The notes under the pieces: model-generated | What the model saw: only the letters and a program-made list of their open reading frames with translations | The model's database searches: none | Told to the model about the DNA's origin: nothing | Assembly (NCBI GenBank): GCA_029248755.1 | Contig: JAQWIR010000025.1 | Span: forward strand, 1 to 43,198 | Length of the DNA stretch: 43,198 bases | Source of the DNA: Porticoccaceae bacterium | Lineage (GTDB): Bacteria > Pseudomonadota > Gammaproteobacteria > Pseudomonadales > Porticoccaceae | Direction of reading: 5' to 3' | Part shown: piece by piece, positions 7,104 to 15,887 of the stretch | How the letters are laid out: every line of letters begins with the position of its first letter | Position numbering within the stretch: the stretch's first letter is position 1 | Made by a program: the position numbers and the translations under genes

Positions 7104-7367
7104 TTGGAAAACTTGAACCCAGTCATCGTTTATGGCACTAGATTCTGCCCTTACTGTGTTGCTGCAAAGCAACTACTTGACGCAAAAGGCCTTGTGTATC
7201 AGTATATAGCGGTTGATAACGATCATGATCTTCGAGAGAATGTATCTAAGCGGAGCGGTCAGAGAACAGTTCCACAAATTTGGATTGGCGAGCAACATAT
7301 AGGTGGCTTTACCGATCTACGAAAACTGGCATTAAATGGCGATTTAGATCGCTTACTCAATGTCTAA
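7104..7367 (+). CDS. grxC: Glutaredoxin 3 (GrxC)
   Basis: An 87-residue thioredoxin-fold glutaredoxin. The redox motif CPYC (residues 15-18) lies after strand VIVYGTRF, followed by the cis-proline loop RTVPQIWIG and GGFTDLRKLALNGDLDRLL. It reduces disulfides at the expense of glutathione in the cytoplasm. The frame starts with TTG at 7104, and a second in-frame TTG (7113) would give MNPVIVYG; no ATG is available nearby, so initiation is at a rare start codon. It sits between yibN and secB in what appears to be one operon. Confidence 0.92.
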   Translation: MENLNPVIVYGTRFCPYCVAAKQLLDAKGLVYQYIAVDNDHDLRENVSKRSGQRTVPQIWIGEQHIGGFTDLRKLALNGDLDRLLNV

Positions 7368-7411
7368 TAAAACTTAATAATAATCAAAAGCTAATTTTTA
7401 AGGGTTTTACC

Positions 7412-7903
7412 ATGGCTAAGAAAGAAACAGAAAAAAAACAAGATGCTGAACAACCACAATTTTCTATTCAGCGTGTTTACCTAAAAGATTTATCTTTTGA
7501 AACACCTCAAGGTCCTGCTGCATTCCAAAAAAAATGGCAGCCAAAGGTTAACCAAGACCTCAATACTAAGACTGCCGAAGTAGAGGAGGGTATTTTCGAG
7601 GTTGCTCTTCGCGTTACTATTACCATGGCAGATGGCGAAGATACAATTTACGTTGTTGAAGCCGAACAAGCGGGTCTATTTAATATTAAGGGCTTTCCTG
7701 AAGAGCAATTGCCTCAAATTCTCAATACAACCTGCCCTGGTATATTATTTCCCTACCTTCGCGAGACATTAGATAACGTGGTGACTAAGGGCTCGTTTCC
7801 AGCTCTATTACTTCCACCTATTAATTTTGACGCACTATTTGCAAGCGCTCTACAACAAGCCACAGAAGAAAAAAATAAAGAGAGTGATGGTACAAAGCAC
7901 TGA
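7412..7903 (+). CDS. secB: SecB protein-export chaperone
   Basis: A 163-residue cytoplasmic tetrameric chaperone that keeps preproteins unfolded and hands them to SecA. Signature segments are FSIQRVYLKDLSFETP, the substrate-groove strands (VEEGIFEVALRVTI) and the C-terminal CPGILFPYLRETLDNVVTKGSFPALLLPPINFDALF. The start is the ATG at 7412, with AAGGG eight bases upstream; a longer open frame running back into grxC is not coding. The usual SecA-binding zinc tail of enteric SecB is absent here; the end is a short charged tail. A strong terminator follows. Confidence 0.95.
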   Translation: MAKKETEKKQDAEQPQFSIQRVYLKDLSFETPQGPAAFQKKWQPKVNQDLNTKTAEVEEGIFEVALRVTITMADGEDTIYVVEAEQAGLFNIKGFPEEQLPQILNTTCPGILFPYLRETLDNVVTKGSFPALLLPPINFDALFASALQQATEEKNKESDGTKH

Positions 7904-7924
7904 TTAATAGCTACTGTTTATTAC

Positions 7925-7956
7925 AAAAAACCCCGCCAAATTGGCGGGGTTTTTTC
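7925..7956. terminator. Bidirectional intrinsic terminator between secB and ntrC
   Basis: A GC-rich hairpin, CCCCGCCAA paired with TTGGCGGGG around a single unpaired base, is flanked by six A on the left and six T on the right. It therefore works for secB on the plus strand and for the ntrBC unit on the minus strand. Confidence 0.95.
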
Positions 7957-7978
7957 ATATTAGTTAGCTAAAAAAGTA

Positions 7979-9379
7979 TTATTTTTCGATACTGTATTCC
8001 TGAAGTTTTCTAGTTAGGGTATTACGCCCCCATCCCAATAACTGCGCAGCATCTTTTTTTCTTCCCGCGGTATGCGCTAATGCTGCCTCAATCATAGTGC
8101 GCTCAAAATCAGGAATGGCACAGGAAAGTATATCTTTACTGCCTGAGTTAAGCTCTTTTTCAGCCCAGGTTCGGAGAATTGTTTGCCAACTTCCAGATAT
8201 TCGTTGATCTTTATCCGATTGCTCTGTCCGTAGCTCAGGAGGTAAATCAGATAACAGAACCTCTCTACCTGCAGCCATAACTGTCAACCAACGACAAATA
8301 TTTTCTAACTGTCGAACATTACCTGGCCAGGGCAGGCTGTACAAAAAATCTTCCGCTTCAGAAGTAAGGGTCTTTGGCTCCATCTCTAGCTCTTTGGCAG
8401 CACTATGAAAGAAATGTTGCATTAATTCAGGTATATCTTCTCGCCGATCCGCTAACCGAGGAAGATGCACTCTAATCACATTCAAACGATGATAAAGATC
8501 CTCACGAAAACGATTCTCTGAAACAAGCGTTTCAAGGTTTTGGTGAGTCGCTGCAATGATTCTAACATCTACCTTGACGGCAATATGCCCGCCTACTCGA
8601 TAAAACTCACCATCAGCAAGTACTCTCAATAATCTTGTTTGTGCTTCAGGAGGCATATCGCCAATTTCATCAAGAAATAAGGTGCCGCCATTGGCTTGCT
8701 CGAATCGACCCTCACGCCTCTGAGCTGCACCAGTAAAAGCACCTTTCTCATGGCCAAAAAGCTCGGATTCAATCAAATCGTGGGGTATAGCGGCCATATT
8801 TAAGGCAATAAACTTGTTATTTCGTCGCGGGCTATGCTTGTGTAAAGCCTGAGCAACCAATTCTTTACCCGTTCCAGATTCCCCATTGATTAATACCGTA
8901 ATATTAGAATTAGAGAGCCGGCCGATTGCTCGAAAAACCTCCTGCATTGCCGGGGCTTCGCCAATTATTTCACTCTGTGGCAACTGAGTGACTTCATTCG
9001 ATGTTTTTTGCTCATTGGCAAAGCTGATTCCGCGCCGCGCTACATCCACTAGCTCTTCAAGGTCAAATGGCTTTGGCAAGTACTCAAAGGCTCCACTCTG
9101 ATAGGCCGAAACCGCACTATCCAGATCTGAATGAGCGGTAGTAATAATAATTGGCATATCTGAATAATCGGCATGTATACGCTGTAACAATTCCAAACCG
9201 TCCATGCCGGGCATTCTGATATCTGAAATAATTATCTCGGGACGATCTTTCTCAAGCGCCTCAAGCAAGTCTTCACCATTTTCGAAGCTTCGTACCTGCA
9301 TATCTTCACGCCGAATAGCTTTTTCCATCACCCAGCGCAATGAACGATCATCTTCTGCAATCCAAATTTCTGAAGTCAT
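7979..9379 (-). CDS. ntrC: NtrC (GlnG) nitrogen regulation response regulator, sigma-54 activator
   Basis: A 466-residue enhancer-binding protein. Receiver domain (residues 1-120) with phospho-acceptor Asp53 ([12 protein letters not shown]). AAA+ domain from about 140 with the Walker A GESGTGKE, the sigma-54 contact loop GAFTGA (in [15 protein letters not shown]), Walker [12 protein letters not shown] and the arginine-rich RLLRVL...[11 protein letters not shown] region. A Fis-type helix-turn-helix closes the protein ([27 protein letters not shown]). When phosphorylated by NtrB it activates sigma-54 promoters during nitrogen limitation. The gene lies seven bases after ntrB. Its predicted sites occur upstream of both ntrB and glnA. 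Confidence 0.96.
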   Translation of the reverse strand: MTSEIWIAEDDRSLRWVMEKAIRREDMQVRSFENGEDLLEALEKDRPEIIISDIRMPGMDGLELLQRIHADYSDMPIIITTAHSDLDSAVSAYQSGAFEYLPKPFDLEELVDVARRGISFANEQKTSNEVTQLPQSEIIGEAPAMQEVFRAIGRLSNSNITVLINGESGTGKELVAQALHKHSPRRNNKFIALNMAAIPHDLIESELFGHEKGAFTGAAQRREGRFEQANGGTLFLDEIGDMPPEAQTRLLRVLADGEFYRVGGHIAVKVDVRIIAATHQNLETLVSENRFREDLYHRLNVIRVHLPRLADRREDIPELMQHFFHSAAKELEMEPKTLTSEAEDFLYSLPWPGNVRQLENICRWLTVMAAGREVLLSDLPPELRTEQSDKDQRISGSWQTILRTWAEKELNSGSKDILSCAIPDFERTMIEAALAHTAGRKKDAAQLLGWGRNTLTRKLQEYSIEK

Positions 9380-9386
9380 TTTATCA

Positions 9387-10463
9387 CTAAACCTTTATTG
9401 GTAAATAAATAGAGAAGCAGGTATGTCCTGGTCTCGAATCACATTCTATAGTGCCCTGATGGCCGTTTACCGCATTTTGTGCAATGGTAAGACCAAGTCC
9501 AGAACCCTGTTTGCGGCCGCTAATCATTGGAAAGAAAATCTGTTCTTTAATTTCTTCAGATACGCCTGGGCCATTATCGATAATTTCAATTCTACAAATC
9601 ATTCTGTGGCGCTCTCCAGCAATGGTAAAGCTCCTATTAACTCTGGTTCTAAAAGTAATTTTAGGATGCTTTTGGTCAGAATCTATCAACGCCTGCATCG
9701 CATTTCGAGCCACATTAAGAACCGCCTGTATAAGTTGTTCAGCATCGCCCTCAATAGACGGAATACTAGGGTCATAATCACGGATAATTTTAATTTGCCC
9801 TTGGAGCTCAGCTTGCATCAAAACCACCACTCGTTCAGTTACCTCGTGAATACTAATTTGAGTGTATGTTGGCACTTGATTAGGGCCTAGCAAACGATCA
9901 ACCAAATTTCTCAAGCGGTCTGTTTCCGTCATAATGATTTGGCAAAGCTCTCTGGTTTCACCATCTAAACTCTGTTCAGCAATTTCATCATCTAATAGTT
10001 GTGCCGCGCCACGAATACCGCCTAGAGGATTCTTGATCTCATGAGCTAGCCCGCGAATTAAGGTCTTTGATGTATCCTGAACAGACAGCATTGCCTCCTC
10101 GCGGTTTATCTTGAGAAAACGATCAATAGGCTGCAACTCCATCAAAAATTTCTTTTGACCTTCAATTTCAATGGGGATTCCTGAGTAATCCACCTTAATT
10201 GGACCGGTTGAATAGGTATCCAAAAATTCATGGCGTCTAGTGTAAGGTCGTCCAGTACTCAATGCAGTTTCAATACTTTTAAAAACTTTGCCTGCATCTC
10301 GAAATATAGCGCTTGCTGGAAGACCTTTTAATCGGGTGCTACTCACTTGAAGCAAAGCTTCGAATGCAGCATTTATGTATTCGACAGTTAAATCCTCATC
10401 TAGCAACAGAACTGCTGTATTGAGGTTGTCGATTAAAAAATGATGTATTTTATTTGAAACCAC
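9387..10463 (-). CDS. ntrB: NtrB (GlnL) nitrogen-regulation sensor kinase/phosphatase
   Basis: A 358-residue soluble histidine kinase. An N-terminal PAS domain (about 5-110, DNLNTAVLLLDEDLTVEYINAAFEALL) is followed by the H-box GLAHEIKNPLGGIRGAAQLL with phosphorylated His141. The ATPase domain has the N-box NVARNAMQAL, G1 DNGPGV and G2 GSGLGLTIAQNAV. It phosphorylates or dephosphorylates NtrC depending on PII protein and carries no membrane segment. The start codon is GTG at 10463, with GGGAG about ten bases upstream. It is the first gene of ntrBC, separate from glnA, with its own predicted sigma-54 promoter and NtrC site. Confidence 0.95.
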   Translation of the reverse strand: MVSNKIHHFLIDNLNTAVLLLDEDLTVEYINAAFEALLQVSSTRLKGLPASAIFRDAGKVFKSIETALSTGRPYTRRHEFLDTYSTGPIKVDYSGIPIEIEGQKKFLMELQPIDRFLKINREEAMLSVQDTSKTLIRGLAHEIKNPLGGIRGAAQLLDDEIAEQSLDGETRELCQIIMTETDRLRNLVDRLLGPNQVPTYTQISIHEVTERVVVLMQAELQGQIKIIRDYDPSIPSIEGDAEQLIQAVLNVARNAMQALIDSDQKHPKITFRTRVNRSFTIAGERHRMICRIEIIDNGPGVSEEIKEQIFFPMISGRKQGSGLGLTIAQNAVNGHQGTIECDSRPGHTCFSIYLPIKV

Positions 10464-10507
10464 CTAAAAATATCTCCCAACTGAAATATCAGCTTTTCTA
10501 GTTATCT

Positions 10508-10523
10508 TGCAATTTGCGAGCCA
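10508..10523 (-). promoter_or_regulatory. Sigma-54 (-24/-12) promoter of ntrBC
   Basis: On the minus strand this reads TGGCTCGCAAATTGCA. TGGC and TTGCA are at the exact sigma-54 spacing (consensus TGGCACG-N4-TTGCW), with one mismatch in the -24 block. The start point would be near 10497, giving a leader of about 35 bases before the ntrB GTG. An NtrC site lies about 130 bases upstream. Confidence 0.8.
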
Positions 10524-10621
10524 ATTATGTGCACTATTTATTAGAAATTAACTTATATAGCCATTTATCAACCTAAGATTTAAAGAAAATACACTTTTAA
10601 AACCACAATGAAACTGCAGTA

Positions 10622-10638
10622 TGCACTATTATGGTGCA
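10622..10638. promoter_or_regulatory. NtrC-binding enhancer site upstream of ntrBC
   Basis: TGCACTATTATGGTGCA has GCAC and GTGC half-sites separated by seven bases, the NtrC consensus layout, with an extra outer T/A pair. It is centred about 130 bases upstream of the predicted ntrB sigma-54 start, a normal enhancer distance. It also lies just past the glnA terminator. Confidence 0.8.
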
Positions 10639-10673
10639 AACTTATAATCCTAATTAAGTAGAATCTAGTGGAC

Positions 10674-10704
10674 AAAAAAAACCCGCCGCCACAAGACGCC
10701 GGGT
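10674..10704 (-). terminator. Intrinsic terminator of glnA
   Basis: On the minus strand an ACCCGGCG...GCGGGT hairpin with internal mismatches is followed by a run of T (the A tract at 10674-10681). It lies 40 bases beyond the glnA stop. A second perfect 6-bp hairpin (ACCGCG/CGCGGT, 10713-10732) lies between the stop and this one, making a tandem arrangement. Confidence 0.75.
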
Positions 10705-10743
10705 TTTTGTTCACCGCGCTTTTTCACGCGGTAATTTTTGTAC

Positions 10744-12150
10744 TTAGCAGCTGTAGTACATCTCAAACTCAACAGGATGAGTTGTATGCTCAACTTTGTA
10801 CACTTCTTCCATCTTCAACTCAATGTAAGCGTCAATCATATCATCCGTGAATACACCACCAGCGGTTAAAAATTCACGATCGCCATCCAATTCGTCAAGA
10901 GCTTCTCTCAAACTACCAGCAACCTGTGGTATTGCCGCAGCTTCTTCAGCTGGAAGATCATATAGATCTTTATCTGCCGCATCACCTGGGTGGAGTTTGT
11001 TTTTAACGCCATCAATACCCGCCATAAGCATAGCAGCAAACATTAGGTATGGATTAGCTGTCGGATCACCAAATCGTGCTTCAATACGCTTACCTTTGGG
11101 GCTCGGCACATAAGGAATACGAATCGACGCAGAACGGTTACGGGCTGAATATGCCAGCATAACTGGTGCTTCAAAGCCTGGGATCAGACGCTTGTAAGAG
11201 TTAGTTGACGCATTAGCAAATGCATTGATCGCTTTAGCGTGCTTAATAATACCACCGATGTAGTAAAGTGCAGTTTCACTTAAGCCTGCATAACTATCAC
11301 CAGCAAATTGGTTTTCACCGTCTTTCCAGAAAGACTGATGACAGTGCATACCAGAACCATTATCGCCAACCAATGGCTTAGGCATAAAGGTTGCAGTTTT
11401 ACCATAGGCATGAGCTACATTGTGAACGCAATACTTAAGAATTTGCACTTCATCAGCTTTTTTGACTAGGGTATTGAAACGGATACCGATTTCACACTGA
11501 CCAGCAGTACCTACTTCATGGTGATGCACTTCAACGTCTAATCCCATCTGCTCCATAGCACCACACATCGCGGCACGCATATCATGAAGGCTGTCTACTG
11601 GAGGAACAGGAAAATAACCACCTTTAATACCTGGACGGTGGCCCATATTGCCATCAGGAAGTTCTGCAGATGATGACCAAGCCGCTTCCTCAGAAGAGAT
11701 CTTGTAGAAAGCACCGCTCATGTCAGCGCCCCACTTAACATCATCAAATACAAAGAACTCAGGCTCTGGACCAAAGTATGCTGTATCACCTAAGCCGGTA
11801 GACTGTAGATATTGCTCAGCACGTTCTGCGATAGAACGTGGGTCACGCTCATAACCTTGCATTGTAGAAGGTTCAACGATACCGCAGCGAACGATAACGG
11901 TTGTTTCATCAGTAAAAGGATCCAAAACTGCAGTGCTATCATCTGGCATTAGAATCATGTCGGATTCATTAATACCTTTCCAGCCAGCAATCGATGACCC
12001 ATCAAACATTTTTCCTTCGACAAAAAAATCATCGCCTACTTCAGAAATGGGTATAGACACATGCTGCTCTTTACCTTTTGTGTCGGTGAAACGAAGATCA
12101 ACCCATCGGGCTTCACTTTCTTTAATAAGATCTTGGGTCTTGTTAGACAT
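10744..12150 (-). CDS. glnA: Glutamine synthetase type I (adenylylatable, GlnA)
   Basis: A 468-residue GSI-beta enzyme that makes glutamine from glutamate, ammonia and ATP. Recognisable segments: [17 protein letters not shown] (residues 49-65), [36 protein letters not shown] and [19 protein letters not shown]. The adenylylation loop [10 protein letters not shown] places the modified tyrosine at residue 397, exactly as in E. coli. The matching adenylyltransferase GlnE is in this window (36975-39866). The start at 12150 (MSNKTQ) is chosen for its GGAGA ribosome site; an upstream in-frame codon adds four residues. It is a single-gene unit with its own sigma-54/NtrC control region. Confidence 0.97.
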   Translation of the reverse strand: MSNKTQDLIKESEARWVDLRFTDTKGKEQHVSIPISEVGDDFFVEGKMFDGSSIAGWKGINESDMILMPDDSTAVLDPFTDETTVIVRCGIVEPSTMQGYERDPRSIAERAEQYLQSTGLGDTAYFGPEPEFFVFDDVKWGADMSGAFYKISSEEAAWSSSAELPDGNMGHRPGIKGGYFPVPPVDSLHDMRAAMCGAMEQMGLDVEVHHHEVGTAGQCEIGIRFNTLVKKADEVQILKYCVHNVAHAYGKTATFMPKPLVGDNGSGMHCHQSFWKDGENQFAGDSYAGLSETALYYIGGIIKHAKAINAFANASTNSYKRLIPGFEAPVMLAYSARNRSASIRIPYVPSPKGKRIEARFGDPTANPYLMFAAMLMAGIDGVKNKLHPGDAADKDLYDLPAEEAAAIPQVAGSLREALDELDGDREFLTAGGVFTDDMIDAYIELKMEEVYKVEHTTHPVEFEMYYSC

Positions 12151-12258
12151 TTTTTTCTCCACTTTACTTTAATTCGTGTAAAAATAACTTTGTTAGTAAT
12201 TCTTTAAATTTGAGTATAACTTGCAAACTAAAATACTGTTTTAATCCCTGATCAGACT

Positions 12259-12274
12259 TGCAATTCTTATGCCA
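12259..12274 (-). promoter_or_regulatory. Sigma-54 (-24/-12) promoter of glnA
   Basis: On the minus strand this reads TGGCATAAGAATTGCA. TGGCA and TTGCA are at the exact sigma-54 spacing. The predicted start near 12248 gives a leader of about 100 bases to the glnA ATG. Two NtrC sites lie about 140 and 170 bases upstream. Confidence 0.85.
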
Positions 12275-12378
12275 ATTTTACACCTTAGCATGAATAACCA
12301 AAAAATTTGAGAACTCAGCCTAAATCCTTATCAGAGCAAAGACTAATTAAGCATCGCATGGCATCGAATGCTATATTC

Positions 12379-12424
12379 GCACAATAATAGTGCATATTAC
12401 TGTATATCTGCACCATTTAGGCGC
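12379..12424. promoter_or_regulatory. Paired NtrC enhancer sites upstream of glnA
   Basis: Site 1 (12379-12393) is GCACAATAATAGTGC, with both half-sites perfect and seven bases apart. Site 2 (12410-12424) is GCACCATTTAGGCGC, with one mismatch in the second half-site. Their centres are 31 bases apart, about three helical turns, much like the paired strong sites at E. coli glnA. They probably load two cooperating NtrC dimers onto one DNA face. Confidence 0.8.
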
Positions 12425-12489
12425 TTATTTTTACTCTTTTGGCCTTTCCAATCAGAAGCGCCCCAGTATAAAGCATACTGAAGACAAAT

Positions 12490-12810
12490 ATGTCATCTAT
12501 ATTAAAAGATATGGAAAACTGTTCGATTAATCACTTAACAATTATGCATGTTGGCAAGCCAAAACCAGAGGATATTATTATTGACCTTAGGCATCCGTCT
12601 GCTCGCAATCAAGATAAACTCAATAAACTTGGCAACTTACTTTTATCAATTCCTTTTTTTTCACTCCAGTCTTCGCTGTGCAAACTAAATATTAACAAAA
12701 GATACCTACTTTACTGCGACAACGGAATGATGAGCCACCTTCAGGCGCTTGAAATGCACAATCATGGCTTTAAATCAGTCGCGTTACTCAACCTTAATCA
12801 CAGTAAATAG
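12490..12810 (+). CDS. Stand-alone ThiI-type rhodanese domain protein
   Basis: A 106-residue protein matching only the C-terminal rhodanese domain of ThiI. IIIDLRHPSARNQDKL corresponds to ThiI's VLDIRS..., IPFFSLQSSLCKLNINKRYLLYCDNGMMSHLQALEMHNHGFKSVALL to its LPF(Y/F)KLS...LL(W/Y)C(E/D)RGVMSRLQALYLREQGF. Active-site Cys76 is present. The ferredoxin-like, THUMP and PP-loop domains needed for 4-thiouridine in tRNA are absent, and nothing upstream (12172-12490) encodes them. In Pseudomonas full thiI lies between glnA and typA, exactly where this gene sits, so it looks like a reduced thiI. The ThiI rhodanese domain alone is known to suffice for thiazole synthesis in Salmonella, so it may still function in thiamine synthesis. 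A 6-bp hairpin (12464-12480) precedes the ATG. A decaying remnant is the alternative. Confidence 0.8.
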   Translation: MSSILKDMENCSINHLTIMHVGKPKPEDIIIDLRHPSARNQDKLNKLGNLLLSIPFFSLQSSLCKLNINKRYLLYCDNGMMSHLQALEMHNHGFKSVALLNLNHSK

Positions 12811-12927
12811 TTATTTTTGGTCTTGGGAGCATGCGCTTTTATCGGCTAATTTGTGCTTAAACAAGAGCATTGTGCAACTAATTTAGCCTCCATTGAAAAC
12901 TTTTATAGCAGTTCCTTGAAATTCTCG

Positions 12928-12949
12928 TATAATCGCGACTTTTTCGCGA
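12928..12949 (+). promoter_or_regulatory. Putative typA promoter -10 with overlapping inverted repeat
   Basis: TATAAT at 12928-12933 lies 45 bases before the typA ATG. Immediately overlapping is the inverted repeat TCGCGA-CTTTT-TCGCGA (12933-12949), which would cover the start point and could serve as an operator. No convincing -35 is seen at 16-18 bases, so confidence is low. Confidence 0.35.
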
Positions 12950-12978
12950 CCTATAAAAGGTCAATATCAGGTATCTTC

Positions 12979-14790
12979 ATGTCTATTGAAAATTTGCGCA
13001 ATATTGCCATTATCGCTCACGTTGATCACGGTAAAACAACTTTGGTTGATAAACTTCTGAGCCAATCAGGAACTCTCGATCGCAAAGATGTTGGCTCCGA
13101 GAGACTAATGGATTCTAATGATCAGGAAAAAGAGCGGGGAATCACTATCCTCGCCAAAAATACTGCGATCAATTGGAATAACTACCGCATCAATATTGTA
13201 GATACCCCAGGTCACGCTGATTTCGGCGGTGAAGTCGAGCGAGTACTCTCTATGGTTGACTCGGTATTACTGTTGGTAGATGCCGTCGACGGACCCATGC
13301 CGCAAACACGATTTGTAACCTCTAAAGCATTTGAGAAAGGGTTACGCCCCATTGTTGTAATCAATAAGGTGGACCGTCCTGGTGCACGACCAGACTGGGT
13401 AATGGACCAAGTTTTTGATCTCTTTGATAGCCTTGGCGCTACCGATGAGCAGCTCGACTTTCCGGTTATTTATGCCTCAGCCCTAAACGGTATCGCTGGA
13501 ACTGATGCTGATGATATGGCGGAAGATATGACGCCCTTGTATGAAATGATCGTTGCTGACGTCCCTTCTCCCAAAGTTGATATCAACGGACCATTCCAAA
13601 TGCAGATTTCTGCACTAGCCTATGATAGCTATGTTGGGGTTATCGGTGTCGGCAGGATCACCAGAGGCACATTAAAGCCAGGACAACAAGTGATAGTCAA
13701 ATCCTCTGATGACAAAGAGCGTAAAGGCAAAGTACTCAACGTAAAAGGCTATCTAGGTCTTGATCAGGTTGAAACAACATTAGCAGAAGCCGGTGATATC
13801 GTTTGTATCAATGGCATCGATGGTCTAGGTATTTCAGATACACTCTGCGATCCAGACAACATTGAAGCTCTTCCAGCGCTTAGCGTTGATGAGCCTACAG
13901 TGAGTATGACATTTATTGTAAACAACTCACCTTTCGCTGGGCTAGAAGGTAAATATGTTACTACAAGGAATATTAAAGACCGACTTGATCAGGAGCTGAT
14001 TCACAATGTGGCATTGCGCGTCAAAGAGGGCGACTCCCCCGATAAATTTATTGTATCTGGCCGCGGCGAACTTCACTTATCGGTCTTGATTGAAACAATG
14101 CGCCGTGAAGGCTTCGAAATGGGCGTCTCACGCCCAGAAGTTGTAACTAAGATTGTTGACGGCAATGTTCAAGAACCCTATGAGCAGGTTGTTATTGATG
14201 TGGAGGAACAGCATCAGGGGTCTGTGATGGAAGAGCTAGGTCTTCGTAAAGGTGAAATGACTAATATGGAGCCCGATGGAAAAGGGCGTGTACGCCTAGA
14301 ATTTATGATTCCCTCTCGCGGACTAATTGGCTTTCGAGGCGCCTTCTTAACTCTTACCTCTGGCTCGGGCATTATGACTAGCGTTTTCGATCATTATGGT
14401 CCATTAAAAGAGGGTGAGGCAAATAGCCGCCAAAATGGCGCTTTAGTCAGCATGGTTAAAGGTAAGACTGCTGCTTTTGCATTATTTAATATTCAAGCAC
14501 GTGGCCGTCTGTTTCTGGGTCATGCGATTGATGTTTATGAAGGTCAGATTGTTGGCATTCACAGTCGAGGCAATGATCTTGTGGTCAACCCGATCAAAGG
14601 TAAGCAGCTGACTAATGTTCGCGCCTCTGGAACTGACGAGGCACTAACTCTTGTACCGCCTATAAAACATACCCTAGAGCAAGCATTAGAATTTATCGAA
14701 GACGACGAGCTAGTGGAAGTAACACCCGTAAGCATAAGACTTCGAAAAAAATTATTGACTGAAAACCTGCGTAAACGCGCACCTAAATAA
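12979..14790 (+). CDS. typA: TypA/BipA translational GTPase
   Basis: A 603-residue ribosome-binding GTPase related to EF-G and LepA, needed for ribosome assembly and stress or low-temperature growth. The G domain has [15 protein letters not shown] (G1), [10 protein letters not shown] (G2), [14 protein letters not shown] (G3), [10 protein letters not shown] (G4) and SAL (G5). C-terminal domains include [41 protein letters not shown] and the BipA-specific end [19 protein letters not shown]. The real start is [18 protein letters not shown] at 12979. A longer open frame from 12853 adds 42 residues that contain the promoter region and do not fit the family. Confidence 0.96.
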   Translation: MSIENLRNIAIIAHVDHGKTTLVDKLLSQSGTLDRKDVGSERLMDSNDQEKERGITILAKNTAINWNNYRINIVDTPGHADFGGEVERVLSMVDSVLLLVDAVDGPMPQTRFVTSKAFEKGLRPIVVINKVDRPGARPDWVMDQVFDLFDSLGATDEQLDFPVIYASALNGIAGTDADDMAEDMTPLYEMIVADVPSPKVDINGPFQMQISALAYDSYVGVIGVGRITRGTLKPGQQVIVKSSDDKERKGKVLNVKGYLGLDQVETTLAEAGDIVCINGIDGLGISDTLCDPDNIEALPALSVDEPTVSMTFIVNNSPFAGLEGKYVTTRNIKDRLDQELIHNVALRVKEGDSPDKFIVSGRGELHLSVLIETMRREGFEMGVSRPEVVTKIVDGNVQEPYEQVVIDVEEQHQGSVMEELGLRKGEMTNMEPDGKGRVRLEFMIPSRGLIGFRGAFLTLTSGSGIMTSVFDHYGPLKEGEANSRQNGALVSMVKGKTAAFALFNIQARGRLFLGHAIDVYEGQIVGIHSRGNDLVVNPIKGKQLTNVRASGTDEALTLVPPIKHTLEQALEFIEDDELVEVTPVSIRLRKKLLTENLRKRAPK

Positions 14791-14827
14791 ACTATTCAAT
14801 AACCATTTAAAATTCCATGTAAAACTG

Positions 14828-14848
14828 GGCTATTCTCAATGAATAGCC
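14828..14848 (+). terminator. Stem-loop after typA
   Basis: GGCTATTC-TCAAT-GAATAGCC is a perfect 8-bp stem with a 5-base loop, 37 bases after the typA stop and 16 bases before the next ATG. There is no T tract after it, so it may be a weak or factor-assisted terminator, a processing signal, or part of the leader of the GGDEF gene. Confidence 0.4.
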
Positions 14849-14864
14849 TAAATGGAATTTACCG

Positions 14865-15887
14865 ATGAAAGTACAACAGAAAATTGATCATTATTTTTTG
14901 CTGTTTTTTCTAGTATCTCAGCAGCTGATTGCCATCGCTTGTGCCATCAACTATTTTCAAAGCCAACAGATACTATTAGTAATATTCTTTATTACCGTTT
15001 CTAGCGCTATTTTGCTGGCATTGGCTTTTTACTGCGTCTTTTCCTACTACCGAACTGCACAATGGATCCTTTTACTCACATTAATAGCAGGCTGTTTCTT
15101 TTTAATCGTTACTTCTTCTGACCAAGTAACTTCAATTTGGTGTATTGCATCCGCTCCCGTCATAGGAATATTACTAGGTCATATTCGCGGAACTATTATC
15201 CTGGCAACCATATTTACAAGCGCTTTTATTTACCTTTTAGCCGATTATTCTCCAACTATAAAAATAAAATATGATGGCATCCTTATATTAAGATTTTTAT
15301 TTTCAACTGCTCTTCTTTCAATGTTTTCAATAGTAATTAATAAATATAGAATTAATGATCTTGCCCAACACAGCTCTGTTTCTTCTGATAAAAAAATTCT
15401 CAATCGTCAAGATATTCTCACCGCTCTGCTTCATCGACAATGCATGGAAGAACGACTCAAGCTAAGTTATAGGAAATATGAGTCAGGGCTTGGTAATTTT
15501 TGTGTGATTTTGGCAGATCTTGATAACTGTAAAGCAATTAATGATCATTTTGGCAGAGAAACAGGCGATATGGCTTTAAAAAAACTGGGGCATCTGCTTC
15601 GAAAAGAATTGAGAGAAGAGGATATGGCCGGACGCTGGAGTGGCAACCAATTTATAGTTGTTTTGCCAAATGTTTCACAAACTGTGGCCTTACCTATAGC
15701 AAAGCGCATCCTTTTTAAAGCCAACCAGATAGAATTACTATCCAAAGGAGATCGAGTAAAAATCACCCTCAGTATTGGCGTTTGCTCCAGTGGAAACTGT
15801 ACGGGGCTCGATGATCTTTTATCTTTAGTGGAGAATTGCGTCTATCAAGCCAAGCAAATGGGGCGCAATATGGTCATTGCTGCCTAA
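14865..15887 (+). CDS. Membrane GGDEF-domain protein with degenerate active site
   Basis: A 340-residue protein with about six transmembrane segments in residues 10-160, then a GGDEF-fold domain (about 180-340). Family landmarks are kept (DILTALLHRQ for the DxLTGLxNR start, ILADLDNCKAINDHFGRETGD). The signature loop reads SGNQF at 259-263 instead of GG(D/E)EF, losing the catalytic acidic pair, so cyclase activity is unlikely. The allosteric I-site RxxD (R250-D253, REED) is intact at the correct five-residue distance, so it may bind c-di-GMP as a receptor. No EAL domain. Its last four bases overlap the convergent tag gene. The N-terminal segment resembles no membrane sensor domain I can name. 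Confidence 0.85.
   Translation: MKVQQKIDHYFLLFFLVSQQLIAIACAINYFQSQQILLVIFFITVSSAILLALAFYCVFSYYRTAQWILLLTLIAGCFFLIVTSSDQVTSIWCIASAPVIGILLGHIRGTIILATIFTSAFIYLLADYSPTIKIKYDGILILRFLFSTALLSMFSIVINKYRINDLAQHSSVSSDKKILNRQDILTALLHRQCMEERLKLSYRKYESGLGNFCVILADLDNCKAINDHFGRETGDMALKKLGHLLRKELREEDMAGRWSGNQFIVVLPNVSQTVALPIAKRILFKANQIELLSKGDRVKITLSIGVCSSGNCTGLDDLLSLVENCVYQAKQMGRNMVIAA

Noticed and set aside
7280-7411. N-terminal extension of secB overlapping grxC
   Set aside because: It is out of frame with the real grxC and absent from SecB proteins; AAGGG precedes the ATG at 7412.
9423-9890. A 155-codon frame on the plus strand
   Set aside because: It lies wholly opposite ntrB, whose protein is a clear family match; this is an antisense shadow.
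10668-10850. A 60-codon frame with a lipoprotein-like VLSSCS segment
   Set aside because: It spans the glnA terminator hairpins and the 3' end of glnA on the opposite strand, and has no ribosome site; the lipobox resemblance is chance.
12853-12978. N-terminal extension of typA
   Set aside because: It contains the likely -10 and inverted repeat and does not match TypA proteins, which begin at the [18 protein letters not shown]-type sequence.
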